A stretch of DNA of 64,000 nt from Agromyces aureus (GCF_001660485.1 NZ_CP013979.1:2170001-2234000); one strand, 5' to 3'; positions 1 through 12,814 are shown, counted from the stretch's first letter. Numbers and translations are program-made. Notes: a model not told the origin generated them from the sequence alone.

Positions 1-303
1 TTCCCGGCCGGCACCCTCTCGGGCGCGCCGAAACCGCGCGCGCTCGAGATCATCGACGAGCTCGAGCCCGCCCAGCGCGGTCTCTACGGCGGTGTCGTCG
101 GCTACTTCGGCTTCGGCGGTGACGCCGACCTCGCGATCGCCATCCGCACCGCCACGATCAGCGGGGGAGTCGCTCGCGTGCAGGCCGGCGCCGGCCTCGT
201 GGCCGACTCGGTCGCCGAGTCGGAGTTCGAGGAATCGCGCAACAAGGCCGCCGCGCCACTGCGGGCCGTCGCGATCGCGAACGCCCTTCGGAGCATCCCG
301 TGA
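1..303 (+). CDS. trpE: Anthranilate synthase component I, 3' end (partial)
   Basis: Last 100 codons of the chorismate-binding subunit that makes anthranilate from chorismate and glutamine or ammonia, the first step of tryptophan synthesis. The window opens inside the family signature: [11 protein letters not shown] is followed by GVVGYFGF and later by IRTATI and a QAGAG..AD block, the usual C-terminal chorismate-binding core. The 5' part and promoter lie outside the window. The stop codon overlaps the GTG start of the next gene by four bases (GTGA), which indicates translational coupling inside the trp operon. PabB and salicylate synthases share this core, but the trp neighbours make TrpE the clear choice. 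Confidence 0.95.
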   Translation, partial: FPAGTLSGAPKPRALEIIDELEPAQRGLYGGVVGYFGFGGDADLAIAIRTATISGGVARVQAGAGLVADSVAESEFEESRNKAAAPLRAVAIANALRSIP

Positions 304-1058
304 GCGGCTCGCGGCTGAAGTCGCTCACGCTGCTCGTCGCGCTCGTCGGCGCCGGGCTGGCCCTGCTCGCGTGGAGCCAGACCTGGTTCGAACTGCGCAT
401 CGTCGACCCGGTGACGCAGGGCGGCGGCGAACCGATCGAGGTGGGCGGAGGCGTCGCCTCGCCGGCACTCGCGGCGCTCGGGCTCGCGGGCCTCGCCATG
501 GTCGCGGCGCTCGCGATCGCCGGCCCCTTCATCCGCGTCGTCCTCGCGGTGATCCAGGCGCTCCTCGGCGGTTCGATCGTGCTCGCCAGCGGCCTTGCGA
601 TCGGCGACCCCGTGAAGGCGGTCGCGCCCTCCGTGACGGATGCGACGGGCGTCGCGGGTGCCGACCCGACGGCGGAGCTCGTGGCATCCGTCGACCCCAC
701 CGTCTGGCCATGGATCGCGGTCGTCGGCGGCGTGCTCGTCCTGCTCGCGGCGATCGCCGCCCTCGTGACCGGCTCGCGGTGGCCCGGCTCGTCGCGCCGC
801 TACTCGACCACGCGGCTCGCCGAGGCCGACGGCGGTCACGGCATCGCCGACGGCGCCGACGGTGCTGCTGCTGAGACATCCTCCGACGCGGAGCGCGCCC
901 TGCCCGAGACCGATGCCCGACGCCGGGCCTCCGACCGGGCCGTCGACGCGTGGGACGAGCTCAGCCGCGGCGACGACCCCACCGACGAGCTCTCCGAGGC
1001 ATCAGCCAAGGATGCCGACCGCGACGGGCGTGAGAGCCCGACCGAACCCAGCCGCTAG
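300..1058 (+). CDS. Trp operon-associated membrane protein (TIGR02234-like)
   Basis: A 252-residue membrane protein of the family regularly found between trpE and trpC in actinobacteria. Its biochemical role is not established. Hydrophobic segments are visible near residues 8-24, 54-78, 80-101 and 140-160, with a W-S-Q-TWF motif after the first helix. The C-terminal ~90 residues are polar, rich in Asp, Glu, Ala and Arg, and probably cytoplasmic and disordered. The GTG start overlaps the trpE stop by four bases. The TAG stop is also the first three bases of a TAGACT -10 box for the next gene. A role in tryptophan or precursor handling is inference from context only. Confidence 0.85.
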   Translation: MSGSRLKSLTLLVALVGAGLALLAWSQTWFELRIVDPVTQGGGEPIEVGGGVASPALAALGLAGLAMVAALAIAGPFIRVVLAVIQALLGGSIVLASGLAIGDPVKAVAPSVTDATGVAGADPTAELVASVDPTVWPWIAVVGGVLVLLAAIAALVTGSRWPGSSRRYSTTRLAEADGGHGIADGADGAAAETSSDAERALPETDARRRASDRAVDAWDELSRGDDPTDELSEASAKDADRDGRESPTEPSR

Positions 1059-1061
1059 ACT
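1056..1061 (+). promoter_or_regulatory. -10 box TAGACT before the HGxxPAAW gene
   Basis: TAGACT lies 31 bases before the ATG at 1093, with a GAAGGAG ribosome binding site at 1082-1088. Its first three bases are the stop codon of the upstream gene. It is probably an internal promoter of the trp cluster. No clear -35 box is visible. Confidence 0.45.
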
Positions 1062-1092
1062 TGCGGCGAACCCCACAGCACGAAGGAGCAAC

Positions 1093-1323
1093 ATGAGCAC
1101 TGAGACCGCAGAGCCCGGCCACGGACACTCGCCCGCGGCATGGACCGCCGTCGTCATCATGCTCGTCGGCTTCACGATGGGCACCTTCGCCTTCTGGTTC
1201 GAGGTCGTGTGGCTGGTCTGGGCCTCGGCCGGCATCGTCCTGGTCGGACTGCTCGTCGGCTGGCTGCTCGCGCGCTCCGGCTACGGCGTCGGCGGCGACA
1301 AGGTCGCTGCGAAGGCGCACTGA
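1093..1323 (+). CDS. HGxxPAAW-family small membrane protein
   Basis: A 76-residue protein with the diagnostic HGHSPAAW sequence near residue 10 and two transmembrane helices (about residues 17-34 and 37-60), then a short basic tail. This family of tiny actinobacterial membrane proteins is almost always found inside trp operons. No function is known. The start is ATG at 1093, chosen because GAAGGAG lies four bases upstream and the conserved motif follows at once. Only three bases separate its stop from the trpC start. Its position suggests a link to the Trp-associated membrane protein upstream; that is inference. Confidence 0.85.
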   Translation: MSTETAEPGHGHSPAAWTAVVIMLVGFTMGTFAFWFEVVWLVWASAGIVLVGLLVGWLLARSGYGVGGDKVAAKAH

Positions 1324-1326
1324 CGC

Positions 1327-2097
1327 GTGCTCGCCGATCTGACGGCGAACTCCGTCGCCGACGCTCTCGCGCGCCGTGAGCACCGGTCGCTCGACCTCGT
1401 CGAGCGTGCCGCGATCGATCGTGCGCCCGCCCTCGACGCGCTGACGGTGCTCCGGCCCGCCTCGCACGTGAAGGTCATCGCCGAGATCAAGCGAGCGAGC
1501 CCGTCGCGCGGTTCCCTCGCGAGCATCGAGGATCCGGCCGAACTCGCACGGATCTACGAACTCGGCGGCGCGAGCGCGATCAGCGTGCTCACCGAGGGCC
1601 GCAAGTTCAAGGGCTCGCTCGACGACCTCGAGGCCGTTCGCGCGGCCGTGTCGATCCCCGTGCTCCGCAAGGACTTCATCGCGACGCCGTACCAGGTGTT
1701 CGAGGCCCGGGCGGCCGGTGCCGACCTGGTGCTGCTCATCGTCGCGGCCCTCGACGACGCCATGCTTCAGGAGCTGTTCGAGCTCATCACCTCGCTCGGC
1801 ATGACGCCGCTGGTCGAGACCCACTCGGCCGACGAGCTCGAGCGTGCGAAGGCGGTGGGCGCGCGCCTCATCGGCGTCAACGCCCGCGACCTCTCGACCT
1901 TCGAGCTCGATCGCGACCTCTTCGGGCGGCTCGCCGACCGATTCCCCTCAGATGCCATCCGCGTCGCCGAGTCCGCGGTGCTCTCCGCGGCGGATGTCGC
2001 GCACTACCGTGCGGGCGGCGCCGACGTCGTCCTCGTGGGCGAGGCGCTCGTCACGGGCGACCCGATGGCCAACCTCTCAGCTTTCCTGGCGGTGTGA
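1327..2097 (+). CDS. trpC: Indole-3-glycerol phosphate synthase
   Basis: A 256-residue TIM-barrel enzyme that closes CdRP to indole-3-glycerol phosphate, the fourth step of tryptophan synthesis. Visible signatures are [13 protein letters not shown], with catalytic Lys near residue 55, then VLRKDFI (second catalytic Lys), GVNARDL and VAESAV. Length matches stand-alone bacterial TrpC; there is no TrpF fusion. The start is GTG, three bases after the previous stop. The stop is followed after one base by the trpB ATG, so the genes are co-transcribed and probably translationally coupled. Confidence 0.96.
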   Translation: MLADLTANSVADALARREHRSLDLVERAAIDRAPALDALTVLRPASHVKVIAEIKRASPSRGSLASIEDPAELARIYELGGASAISVLTEGRKFKGSLDDLEAVRAAVSIPVLRKDFIATPYQVFEARAAGADLVLLIVAALDDAMLQELFELITSLGMTPLVETHSADELERAKAVGARLIGVNARDLSTFELDRDLFGRLADRFPSDAIRVAESAVLSAADVAHYRAGGADVVLVGEALVTGDPMANLSAFLAV

Positions 2098-2098
2098 C

Positions 2099-3307
2099 AT
2101 GGCGCTCAGAGCGCAGACCGGTCCGTACTTCGGCGACTTCGGTGGGCGCTTCGTGCCCGAATCCCTCATCGCCGCCCTCGATCAGCTCGGCGAGGCGTAC
2201 GACCTCGCGAAGCTCGATCCGGCGTTCGCCGAGGAGCTCGCCGAACTCGGTCGCAGCTACACGGGTCGCCCGTCGATCATCACCGAGGTGCCGCGCTTCG
2301 CGAAGCACGCCGGAGATGCGCGCATCATCCTGAAGCGCGAAGACCTGAACCACACCGGCTCGCACAAGATCAACAACGTGCTGGGGCAGGCCCTGCTCAC
2401 CAAGCGCATCGGCAAGACGCGCGTGATCGCCGAGACCGGTGCGGGCCAGCACGGCGTCGCCACCGCCACGGCGGCCGCGCTGTTCGACCTCGACTGCACG
2501 ATCTACATGGGCGAGGTCGACACCGAGCGCCAGGCGTTGAACGTGGCGCGTATGCGCCTGCTCGGCGCCGAGGTCATCGCCGTCAAGACCGGGTCGCGCA
2601 CCCTGAAGGACGCGATCAACGACGCGATGCGCGACTGGGTCACGAACGTCGAGACCACCAACTACATCTTCGGCACGGTCGCCGGCCCCCATCCGTTCCC
2701 CGAGATGGTGCGCGACTTCCAGAAGATCATCGGCGAAGAGGCGCGCCAGCAGGTGCTCGACCTCACCGGCGAGCTGCCGACCGCCGTCGTCGCCTGCGTC
2801 GGCGGCGGCTCGAACGCCATCGGGCTCTTCCACGCCTTCCTCGACGACACCGACGTGAAGATCGTCGGCTTCGAGGCCGGTGGCGAGGGCGTCGACACGC
2901 CCCGGCATGCCGCGACCATCAGCAAGGGCCGCCCGGGCGTCCTGCACGGCGCGCGCAGCTACATGCTGCAGGACGACGACGGCCAGACCATCGAGTCGCA
3001 CTCGATCTCGGCCGGCCTCGACTACCCGGGCGTCGGCCCGGAGCACTCGTGGCTCTCGGCGATCGGCCGCGCCGAGTACCGACCCGTGACCGACGATGCC
3101 GCCATGCAGGCGCTCCGCCTGCTCACGCGCACCGAGGGCATCATCCCCGCCATCGAATCCGCGCACGCCCTCGCCGGCGCGCTCGAGCTCGGTCGGGAGC
3201 TCGGCCCCGACGCGACCATCCTCGTGAACCTCTCCGGTCGTGGCGACAAGGACATGGACACCGCGGCGAAGTACTTCGAGCTCTACGACCAGGAGGACGC
3301 CAAGTGA
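2099..3307 (+). CDS. trpB: Tryptophan synthase beta subunit
   Basis: A 402-residue PLP enzyme that joins indole and L-serine to give tryptophan in the alpha2beta2 complex with TrpA. The N-terminus [14 protein letters not shown] is the family hallmark. The PLP-binding lysine is in [10 protein letters not shown] (Lys90), and the phosphate-binding glycine loop reads GGGSNAIG. The C-terminal [16 protein letters not shown] and SGRGDKDM blocks are present, so the catalytic apparatus is complete. ATG at 2099 is preferred over longer in-frame extensions, which would run back through trpC. The stop overlaps the trpA GTG start by four bases. Confidence 0.97.
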   Translation: MALRAQTGPYFGDFGGRFVPESLIAALDQLGEAYDLAKLDPAFAEELAELGRSYTGRPSIITEVPRFAKHAGDARIILKREDLNHTGSHKINNVLGQALLTKRIGKTRVIAETGAGQHGVATATAAALFDLDCTIYMGEVDTERQALNVARMRLLGAEVIAVKTGSRTLKDAINDAMRDWVTNVETTNYIFGTVAGPHPFPEMVRDFQKIIGEEARQQVLDLTGELPTAVVACVGGGSNAIGLFHAFLDDTDVKIVGFEAGGEGVDTPRHAATISKGRPGVLHGARSYMLQDDDGQTIESHSISAGLDYPGVGPEHSWLSAIGRAEYRPVTDDAAMQALRLLTRTEGIIPAIESAHALAGALELGRELGPDATILVNLSGRGDKDMDTAAKYFELYDQEDAK

Positions 3308-4089
3308 GAACGGTCGCCCCCGTCATCCGTCGCCGCAACGACGAGGCGAACGGCGCGCTCATCGGCTACCTGCCCGTCGGGTTCCCCACGCTCGACGAGA
3401 GCGTCGAAGCTGCGGTCGCCCTGGTCGAGAACGGCGTCGACGTGCTCGAGCTCGGCCTGCCGTACTCCGACCCCGTCATGGACGGGCCGGTCATCCAGGC
3501 CGCGACCCAGCAGGCCCTCGCGAACGGGTTCCGGCTCTCGCACGGCTTCGAGGCCGTGCGTCGGGTCACCGAGCGCGTCGACGCCCCGGTGCTGCTCATG
3601 ACCTACTGGAACCCCGTCGTGCAGTACGGCGTCGACCGGTTCGCCGACGACCTCGCCGCAGCCGGGGGAGCGGGCCTCATCACCCCCGACCTCATTCCCG
3701 ACGAGGGGGCCGACTGGATCGCCGCCTCCGAGCGCACGGGACTCGACCGCGTCTTCCTGGCCGCTCCCACCTCGACCGACGAGCGCCTCGTGCGCACGAT
3801 CGAGGCGAGCCGCGGGTTCGTCTACGCGGTCTCGACCATGGGCATCACGGGTGCCCGATCGGATGTCGACGCCGCCGCCCGCACGCTGGTCACCCGTCTG
3901 GGCGAGGCCGGCGCCGAGGCGAGCTGCGTGGGCGTCGGCATCTCCACGGCCGCCCAGGTGGCCGAGGTGCTCGAGTACGCGCAGGGCGCGATCGTCGGGT
4001 CGGCACTGGTCAAGGCGCTGGCCGAGGGCGGCGTCGCCGCTGCCGGTGCGCTGGCCGCCGACCTCGCACGCGGCACACGTTCGCACTGA
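3304..4089 (+). CDS. trpA: Tryptophan synthase alpha subunit
   Basis: A 261-residue TIM barrel that cleaves indole-3-glycerol phosphate and passes indole to TrpB. The catalytic acids are in place: Glu49 and Asp60 in the block [14 protein letters not shown], the same numbering as the classical enzyme. Downstream are the [12 protein letters not shown] phosphate loop and VGVGIST. The start is GTG at 3304, overlapping the trpB stop (GTGA). This keeps the usual N-terminal spacing before IGYLPVGFP. It is the last biosynthetic gene of the operon; lgt follows after 56 bases. Confidence 0.96.
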   Translation: MRTVAPVIRRRNDEANGALIGYLPVGFPTLDESVEAAVALVENGVDVLELGLPYSDPVMDGPVIQAATQQALANGFRLSHGFEAVRRVTERVDAPVLLMTYWNPVVQYGVDRFADDLAAAGGAGLITPDLIPDEGADWIAASERTGLDRVFLAAPTSTDERLVRTIEASRGFVYAVSTMGITGARSDVDAAARTLVTRLGEAGAEASCVGVGISTAAQVAEVLEYAQGAIVGSALVKALAEGGVAAAGALAADLARGTRSH

Positions 4090-4145
4090 AGTACGCTGAC
4101 TGAGGCCCGAGTGGCCGAACCCACCGAAGAAAGGCAGCAGTCCGC

Positions 4146-5141
4146 GTGATCGCACCGCTGAGCATTCCCAGCCCGAGTCCCGAGTGGCAGTCCTTCCAGG
4201 TGGGTCCGTTCACGATCCACATGTACGCGATCTGCATCCTCGTGGGCATCATCCTGGCGGTCATCGTCACGTCGCGACGGTTGACCAAGCGCGGTGCCGA
4301 GCCCGGAGTCGTCCTCGACATCGCCCTCTGGGCCGTGCCGCTCGGCATCATCGGTGCCCGGTTCTACCACGTGCTCACCCACCCCGGCGACTACTTCTAC
4401 GAGGGTGCCAACATCTGGAACCCGTTCGAGCCCGGCGCGATCTGGAACATCTGGGAGGGCGGCAACGCCATCTACGGCGCGCTCCTCGGCGGAGCGGTCG
4501 GTGTGCTCATCGGCTGCCGCCTCACCGGCATCCGCTTCCTCTCCTTCGCCGACGCGCTCGCTCCCGGCCTGCTGCTGGCACAGGCCGCCGGACGACTCGG
4601 CAACTGGTTCAACCACGAGCTCTTCGGCGCCCCCACCGACCTGCCGTGGGGACTCGAGATCTCCTCCGACAACGCCGCCTTCCCGGCCGGGCTCGCCGAC
4701 GGCACGCTGTTCCACCCCACCTTCCTCTACGAGATCGTCTGGAACCTCGCGGGCGTCGCCGTCATCCTGCTGCTGGAGCGCTCGTTCAACATGCGCTGGG
4801 GCCGCGCCTTCGCCGTGTACCTCATCTGGTACGGGCTCGGCCGCTCGTTCCTCGAGTCGATCCGACTCGACCCGAGCGAGATGTTCCTCGGCATCCGGGC
4901 CAACGTGTGGGCGTCGTTCGCCGCCATCCTCGTCGGCGTGATCCTGCTCATCGTGCAGCACCGCCGGCACACCGGCTCGGAGCCCACGCCCTACGTCGCC
5001 GGCCGTGAGTGGAAGCGTCCTGACCCTGCGCTAGACTCGGACATTGAGTCCGACTCCGACTCTCTCGACAACGTGGTCGAGAGTGAGAACACCGAGGGCG
5101 AGACCGCGGCCACAAGCACGCACCGGTCCACCACCCCATAG
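4146..5141 (+). CDS. lgt: Prolipoprotein diacylglyceryl transferase
   Basis: A 331-residue polytopic membrane enzyme. It transfers diacylglycerol from phosphatidylglycerol to the lipobox cysteine of prolipoproteins before signal peptidase II acts. The family signature GRLGNWFNHELFG is near residue 150, with GARFYHVLTH near residue 73 and seven hydrophobic helices. About 40 C-terminal residues form an acidic Ser/Asp/Glu-rich cytoplasmic tail, an actinobacterial extension. The GTG start is preceded by GAAAGG at about ten bases. Placement after trpA is common in actinobacteria. Likely clients in this window are the lipoproteins at 59822-61474 and 62238-63731. Confidence 0.95.
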   Translation: MIAPLSIPSPSPEWQSFQVGPFTIHMYAICILVGIILAVIVTSRRLTKRGAEPGVVLDIALWAVPLGIIGARFYHVLTHPGDYFYEGANIWNPFEPGAIWNIWEGGNAIYGALLGGAVGVLIGCRLTGIRFLSFADALAPGLLLAQAAGRLGNWFNHELFGAPTDLPWGLEISSDNAAFPAGLADGTLFHPTFLYEIVWNLAGVAVILLLERSFNMRWGRAFAVYLIWYGLGRSFLESIRLDPSEMFLGIRANVWASFAAILVGVILLIVQHRRHTGSEPTPYVAGREWKRPDPALDSDIESDSDSLDNVVESENTEGETAATSTHRSTTP

Positions 5142-5247
5142 GCGCCCTGCCTCGTTCTCCAAAGCGATGCCGCACCTAGCGTCGCCATACTCTCCGCTGG
5201 GCCGATGTCGTCCCCCGCTGCCACCTAGTAGATGAGGACGGTCACAC

Positions 5248-8200
5248 GTGTCGCTCACTCCACCCTTCGCGAGGTTCGGTTCGATCCCCGCCGCCCAGGG
5301 CATGTACGACCCTGCCTTCGAGAAAGACGCCTGCGGCCTCGCCATGGTCGCTACCCTTCGCGGCACCGCAGGTCACGACATCATCGCGACGGCGCTCGAG
5401 GCGCTGCGCCACCTCGAGCACCGCGGCGCCATCGGCTCCGATGCCGGCACCGGCGACGGTGCGGGCATCATCACCCAGATCCCCGACGAGTTCCTGCGTG
5501 CCGTCGTCGACACCGAGCTGCCCGCTGAGGGCTCGTACGCGGTCGGCAACGCCTTCCTCCCGATCGACCCCAGCCTGCGCTCGACGATCAAGCAGGGCCT
5601 TCGCGCGATCGCCGAGTCCGAGGGCCTCGACGTCATCGCCTGGCGCGAGGTCCCCGTGCGCCCCGAGGAGCTCGGCACGCTCGCGCGTGCAGCCATGCCG
5701 GCCGTGCACCAGCTCTTCGTGCGGTCGGCCTCGGTCGACGACCAGGGCCGCCGCCTCTCCGGCATCGCACTGGACCGGCTCGCGTTCCGACTGCGCAAGC
5801 GCGCGGAGCGAGAGCTCGAGCTCTACTTCATGTCGCTCTCGTGCCGCACCATGGTCTACAAGGGCATGGTCACGACGCTGCAGCTCGAGCCGTTCTACCC
5901 CGACCTCTCCGACGAGCGCTTCGCCTCCAAGCTCGCGCTCGTGCACTCGCGGTACTCGACGAACACGTTCCCGTCGTGGCCGCTCGCGCAGCCGTTCCGC
6001 ATGATCGCGCACAACGGCGAGATCAACACCATCCAGGGCAACCGCAACTGGATGCGGGCGCGCCAGTCGCAGCTCGAGTCCGAGCTGCTCGGCGACCTCG
6101 ACCCGATCCTGCCCATCGTCACGCCGGGCGCGAGCGACTCGGCCTCGTTCGACGAGGTCGTCGAGCTCCTGACGCTCGCGGGTCGAAGCCTGCCGCACGC
6201 GATCATGATGATGGTGCCCGAGGCCTGGGAGAACCAGACCGAGATCTCGCCCGAGCGCCGCGCGTTCTACGAGTACCACTCGATGCTCATGGAGCCGTGG
6301 GACGGCCCCGCCGCGATCGTCTTCACCGACGGCTCGCTCGTCGGCGCCACGCTCGACCGCAATGGACTGCGCCCCGGCCGGTACGTCGTCACCGACGACG
6401 GCCTGGTCGTGCTCGCGAGCGAGATCGGCGTGCTCGAGGTCGCCTCCTCGAAGGTGGTTCGCAAGGGGCGTCTGCAGCCCGGACGCATGTTCCTCGTCGA
6501 CACCGAGGCCGGCCGCCTCATCGAGGACGACGAGATCAAGGCCGACCTCGCGGCCTCCGCGCCGTGGGCGGACTGGCTCGACGAAGGCCGCATCCGCCTC
6601 GCCGACCTGCCCGAGCGCGAGCACATCGTGCACCCGCCGGCATCCGTCAACCGTCGTCAGCGGACCTTCGGCTACACCGAGGAAGAGGTGAAGATCCTGC
6701 TCGCGCCGATGGCGCGCACGGGAGCCGAACCGCTCGGTGCCATGGGCTCCGACACCCCGGTGGCGGTGCTCTCCCAGCGTCCGCGCCTGCTCTTCGACTA
6801 CTTCACGCAGCAGTTCGCGCAGGTCACGAACCCGCCGCTCGACTCGATCCGCGAAGCCGTGGTCACCTCGCTCGGCACGTCGCTCGGTCCCGAGCACAAC
6901 CTGCTCGCGCAGGGTGCCGACCACGCGCGCCAGGTCTCGCTCGACTTCCCCGTGATCGACAACGACGAACTCGCGAAGATCGTGCACATCGACCCCCGCG
7001 AGGGCGGCGCGCGCACCACGATCACCCTGAAGGGCCTCTACCGGGTCGACGACGGCCCCGAGGCCATGCGTGCGCGACTCGACGAGCTCTGCGTCGAGGT
7101 AGACCAGGCCATCGCCGAGGGTGCGCGGTTCGTCGTGCTCAGCGACCGCGACTCGACGGCCGAACTCGCGCCGATCCCGTCGCTGCTCATGCTCTCGGCC
7201 GTGCACCACCACCTCATCCGCTCCGAGACGCGCATGGAGGTCGGCCTCGTGGTCGAGGCCGGCGACGTGCGAGAGGTGCACCACGTCGCACTCCTCGTGG
7301 GCTTCGGCGCCTCAGCGGTGAACCCCTACCTGGCGATGGAGACCTGCGAAGATCTCGTGCGCTCCGGCGTCATCACGGGGATCACGCCCGAGAAGGCGGT
7401 TCGCAACGTGATCTACGCGCTCGGCAAGGGCGTGCTGAAGATCATGTCGAAGATGGGCATCTCGACGATCTCGTCGTACGCGGGCGCTCAGGCGTTCGAA
7501 GCGATCGGCCTCGCCCAGGACTTCATCGCCGAGTACTTCACGGGCACGGTCTCGAAGCTGGGCGGCGTCGGCATCGACGTCGTGGCGGCCGAGAACCTCT
7601 CCCGTCATCGCGCGGCCTACCCCGAGGACGCCGCGGTTCGTGCGCACGAGCGGCTCTCCACCGGCGGCGAGTACCAGTGGCGCCGCGACGGTTCGCCGCA
7701 CCTCTTCAACCCCGAGACCGTGTTCCGTCTCCAGCACTCGACTCGCAACCGTCGCTACGACGTGTTCCGCGAGTACACGTCGCTCGTCGACTCCCAGGCA
7801 GAGGAGCTGATGACCCTCCGCGGTCTGTTCGCGCTCCGCAACGGCACACGCCCGGCCGTGCCGATCGATGAGGTCGAGTCGGTCGAGTCCATCGTCAAGC
7901 GGTTCTCGACGGGTGCGATGAGCTACGGCTCGATCTCGAAGGAGGCGCACGAGTCGCTCGCGATCGCGATGAACCGACTCGGCGCGAAGTCGAACACCGG
8001 AGAGGGCGGCGAAGACGTCGAGCGCCTGCTCGACCCCGAGCGTCGCAGTGCGATCAAGCAGGTCGCGTCCGGCCGTTTCGGCGTCACGAGCATGTACCTC
8101 ACGCACGCCGACGACATCCAGATCAAGCTCGCTCAGGGCGCGAAGCCCGGCGAAGGCGGTCAGCTGCCTCCCACGAAGGTGTACCCGTGGGTCGCGCGAA

Positions 8201-9820
8201 CCCGTCACGCGACGGCGGGCGTCGGCCTCATCTCGCCGCCTCCGCACCACGACATCTACTCGATCGAAGACCTCAAGCAGCTGATCTTCGACCTGAAGCG
8301 TGCGAACCCGAACGCCCGCGTGCACGTCAAGCTCGTGAGCCAGTCGGGCATCGGTGCGGTGGCCGCAGGCACCGCGAAGGCGCTGGCCGACGTGATCCTC
8401 GTCTCGGGCCACGACGGCGGAACGGGCGCGAGCCCGCTCAATTCCCTGAAGCACGCCGGCACTCCGTGGGAGCTCGGCCTCGCCGAGACCCAGCAGACCC
8501 TGATGCTGAACGCCATGCGCGACCGCGTCGTGGTGCAGGTCGACGGACAGCTGAAGACCGGTCGCGACGTCATCATCGGCGCGCTGCTCGGCGCCGAGGA
8601 GTTCGGCTTCGCGACGGCGCCGCTCGTCGTGCAGGGGTGCGTCATGATGCGCGTCTGCCACCTCGACACCTGCCCGGTCGGCGTCGCGACGCAGAACCCC
8701 GAGCTCCGCAAGCGGTTCACCGGCAAGCCCGAGTTCGTCGTGAACTTCTTCGAGTTCATTGCCCAGGAGGTGCGCGAGTACCTCGCCGAGCTCGGATACC
8801 GGTCGCTCGACGAGATCATCGGGCGCCGGGAGCTGCTCGACATCGATCGTGCGCTCGACCACTGGAAGGCCTCCGGCCTCGACCTGACCCCCGTGCTCGT
8901 CGGCCCCGACTTCTCGGACTCCGACCCGCGTCGCAACCTCCGCGCGCAGGACCACGAGCTCGACCGGCACTTCGACAACGAACTCATTCGTCGCAGCGAG
9001 CTCGTGCTCGAAGACGGCGGCACGGTCGAGATCGAGCTGCCCGTGAAGAACACCGAGCGCGCCGTCGGCACCATGCTCGGACACGAAGTCACCGTGCGCC
9101 ACGGCGAGCACGGACTGCCGACGGGCTCGATCGACGTCACGCTCACCGGTTCGGCCGGCCAGAGCCTCGGCGCGTTCCTGCCGAGCGGCATCACGCTGCG
9201 ACTCGAGGGCGACTCGAACGACTACGTCGGCAAGGGGCTCTCGGGCGGACAGATCGTCGTGCGTCCCGCACGCGACAGCGGATTCGCCGCCGAACGCAAC
9301 GTCATCGCCGGCAACGTCATCGGCTACGGCGCGACGCGGGGCAGCATGTTCATCCGCGGCATCGTGGGCGAACGGTTCCTCGTGCGCAACTCCGGCGCAA
9401 CCGCGGTGGTCGAGGGCGTGGGCGACCACGCGCTCGAGTACATGACCGGCGGACTCGCGCTCATCCTCGGCGACACCGGGCGAAACCTCGGCGCCGGCAT
9501 GTCGGGTGGCACGGCGTACGTGCACGATCTCCGTTCCGAGCGGGTGAACATCGAAGCGCTGAAGACCGGCGAACTCGAACTGCACCCCCTCGGCAGCGCC
9601 GACTGCGAGATCGTCCGCGACCTGCTCGAGCAGCACGTCGCCAACACCGATTCGACGGTGGCTGCCGACCTGCTCGCTGCAGGGGATGCCGCGTTCGAAC
9701 GTTTCACCAAGGTGCTGCCGCGCGACTACGCCGCAGTGCTCCGCACCCGCCAGAACGCGGTCGACGAGGGGCTCGACCCCGACGGCGACGTGGTCTGGAC
9801 TCGAATCCTGGAGGTGACGG

Positions 9821-9828
<8 letters not shown>
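5248..9828 (+). CDS. gltB: Glutamate synthase (NADPH) large subunit
   Basis: A 1526-residue alpha subunit of GOGAT, which makes two glutamates from glutamine and 2-oxoglutarate. In order it has a short propeptide and Cys29 (in KDACGLA), which becomes the N-terminal nucleophile of the class-II glutaminase. Then come the central domain, the FMN-binding synthase domain ([22 protein letters not shown]), the 3Fe-4S cysteines in [13 protein letters not shown], and the C-terminal GXGXG beta-helix domain. The start is GTG at 5248 with GAGGA nine bases upstream. It overlaps gltD by eight bases. A CATACT at 5186-5191 could be its -10, but no good -35 is visible. Confidence 0.97.
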
Positions 9829-11278
<1,450 letters not shown>

Positions 11279-11353
11279 CCACGTCGCGCCGACGGCGCGT
11301 CACCCGAAATCAAACCCCGCGCCCGGCGCGGAGACAGCTTGGAGCACAACCAC

Positions 11354-12769
11354 ATGAGACGAGCGAAGATCGTCGCCACCCTCGGGCCGGCGACATCGAG
11401 CTACGAGCAGATCCGCGCGATCATCGATGCGGGAGTCGACGTCGCGCGCATGAACCTCAGCCACGGCAGCTACGACGTGCACGAGGGCGTCTACCAGAAC
11501 GTGCGGAAGGCCGCGAACGACAGCGGCAAGGCCGTCGCGGTGCTGGTCGACCTGCAGGGTCCCAAGATCCGACTCGGCAAGTTCGCCGACGGCCCGCACG
11601 ACCTCGCCGAGGGCGACATCTTCAAGATCACGACCGAAGACGTGGTCGGCACGAAGGAGCTCGTCGGCACGACGTTCAAGGGCCTGCCCCAGGACGTCAA
11701 GCCCGGCGACTTCCTGCTCATCGACGACGGCAAGGTGCGCGTCGAGGTCGTCGAGACCGACGGCGTCGTGGTCACCACGAAGGTCATCGTCGCGGGCCCC
11801 GTCTCGAACAATAAGGGCATCAACCTGCCCGGCGTCGCGGTCAACGTTCCCGCTCTGTCGGAGAAGGACGAGGCCGACCTGCGCTGGGGCCTCGAGCTCG
11901 GCGCCGACCTCATCGCGCTGTCGTTCGTGCGCAACGCGGCCGACATCGAGCGCGTGCACGAGATCATGGACGAGGTCGGACGCCGCGTGCCGGTGGTCGC
12001 CAAGATCGAGAAGCCGCAGGCCGTCGACGCACTCGAGGAGATCACCGAGGCGTTCGACGCCATCATGGTCGCCCGTGGCGACCTCGGCGTCGAGCTGCCC
12101 CTCGAGGCCGTGCCGATCGTGCAGAAGCGCGCCGTCGAGATCGCTCGCCGTCTCGCGAAGCCGGTCATCGTCGCGACGCAGATGCTCGAGTCGATGATCC
12201 AGAGCCCCGTGCCGACCCGTGCCGAGACCTCCGACGTCGCGAACGCGATCCTCGACGGTGCCGATGCGGTCATGCTGTCGGGCGAGACGAGCGTCGGCGC
12301 GTACCCGGTCATCACCGTGCAGACCATGGCGCGCATCGTCGAGTCGACCGAGCAGCACGGACTCGAGCGCATCGCGCCGCTCGGCACCAAGCCGCGCACG
12401 CAGGCCGGGGCGATCACGCTCGCCGCCGTCGAGGTCGCCGACTTCGTCGAGGCGAAGTACCTGTGCGTGTTCACCGAGTCGGGCGAGACGGTTCGACGCA
12501 TGTCGCGTCTGCGCTCAGACATCCCGATCCTGGCGTTCACGCCCGACCCCGCGATCCGTCGCCGCATGGCGCTGAACTGGGGCGTCGAGTCGTTCGTCGT
12601 CGAGCGCGTCACCCACACCGACCAGATGGTCGGCCAGGTCGACGAGGCGCTCGGCCGCACGGGTCGCGCCACGAAGGGCGAGAAGGTCGTCATCATCTCC
12701 GGATCCCCTCCCGGAATCCCCGGCACCACGAACGACGTGCGCGTGCACGTCGTCGGCGAGGTGCTCTAG
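11354..12769 (+). CDS. pyk: Pyruvate kinase
   Basis: A 471-residue glycolytic enzyme converting phosphoenolpyruvate and ADP to pyruvate and ATP. Motifs: KIVATLGPA at the N-terminus, ARMNLSHG, the substrate loop VAKIEKPQA with catalytic Lys, and MVARGDLGVELPLE. The C-terminal domain holds the usual SGSPPGIPGTTN effector region. ATG at 11354 is preferred over an in-frame TTG 15 bases upstream because GGAG at 11341 is spaced correctly from it and the homologous N-terminus is MRRAKIV. A hairpin terminator follows at 12784. It appears to be transcribed alone. Confidence 0.96.
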   Translation: MRRAKIVATLGPATSSYEQIRAIIDAGVDVARMNLSHGSYDVHEGVYQNVRKAANDSGKAVAVLVDLQGPKIRLGKFADGPHDLAEGDIFKITTEDVVGTKELVGTTFKGLPQDVKPGDFLLIDDGKVRVEVVETDGVVVTTKVIVAGPVSNNKGINLPGVAVNVPALSEKDEADLRWGLELGADLIALSFVRNAADIERVHEIMDEVGRRVPVVAKIEKPQAVDALEEITEAFDAIMVARGDLGVELPLEAVPIVQKRAVEIARRLAKPVIVATQMLESMIQSPVPTRAETSDVANAILDGADAVMLSGETSVGAYPVITVQTMARIVESTEQHGLERIAPLGTKPRTQAGAITLAAVEVADFVEAKYLCVFTESGETVRRMSRLRSDIPILAFTPDPAIRRRMALNWGVESFVVERVTHTDQMVGQVDEALGRTGRATKGEKVVIISGSPPGIPGTTNDVRVHVVGEVL

Positions 12770-12783
12770 CACGTCCCATCGTC

Positions 12784-12814
12784 GGCCCGGCGCTCCTCAC
12801 GGAGCGACCGGGCC
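12784..12814 (+). terminator. Hairpin after pyk
   Basis: GGCCCGG then CGCTCC form a 13-bp stem with GGAGCG, an unpaired A, and CCGGGCC, around a TCAC loop. There is no T-run after it, as is common for terminators in this genome. Confidence 0.65.

Noticed and set aside
5032..5037. TAGACT inside the 3' end of lgt as gltB promoter
   Set aside because: It lies over 200 bases before gltB within coding sequence and has no -35; cannot be separated from chance.
11285..11299. CGCGCC-GAC-GGCGCG hairpin after gltD as terminator
   Set aside because: Only six pairs and no T-tract; it could equally belong to the pyk leader, so not listed as a feature.
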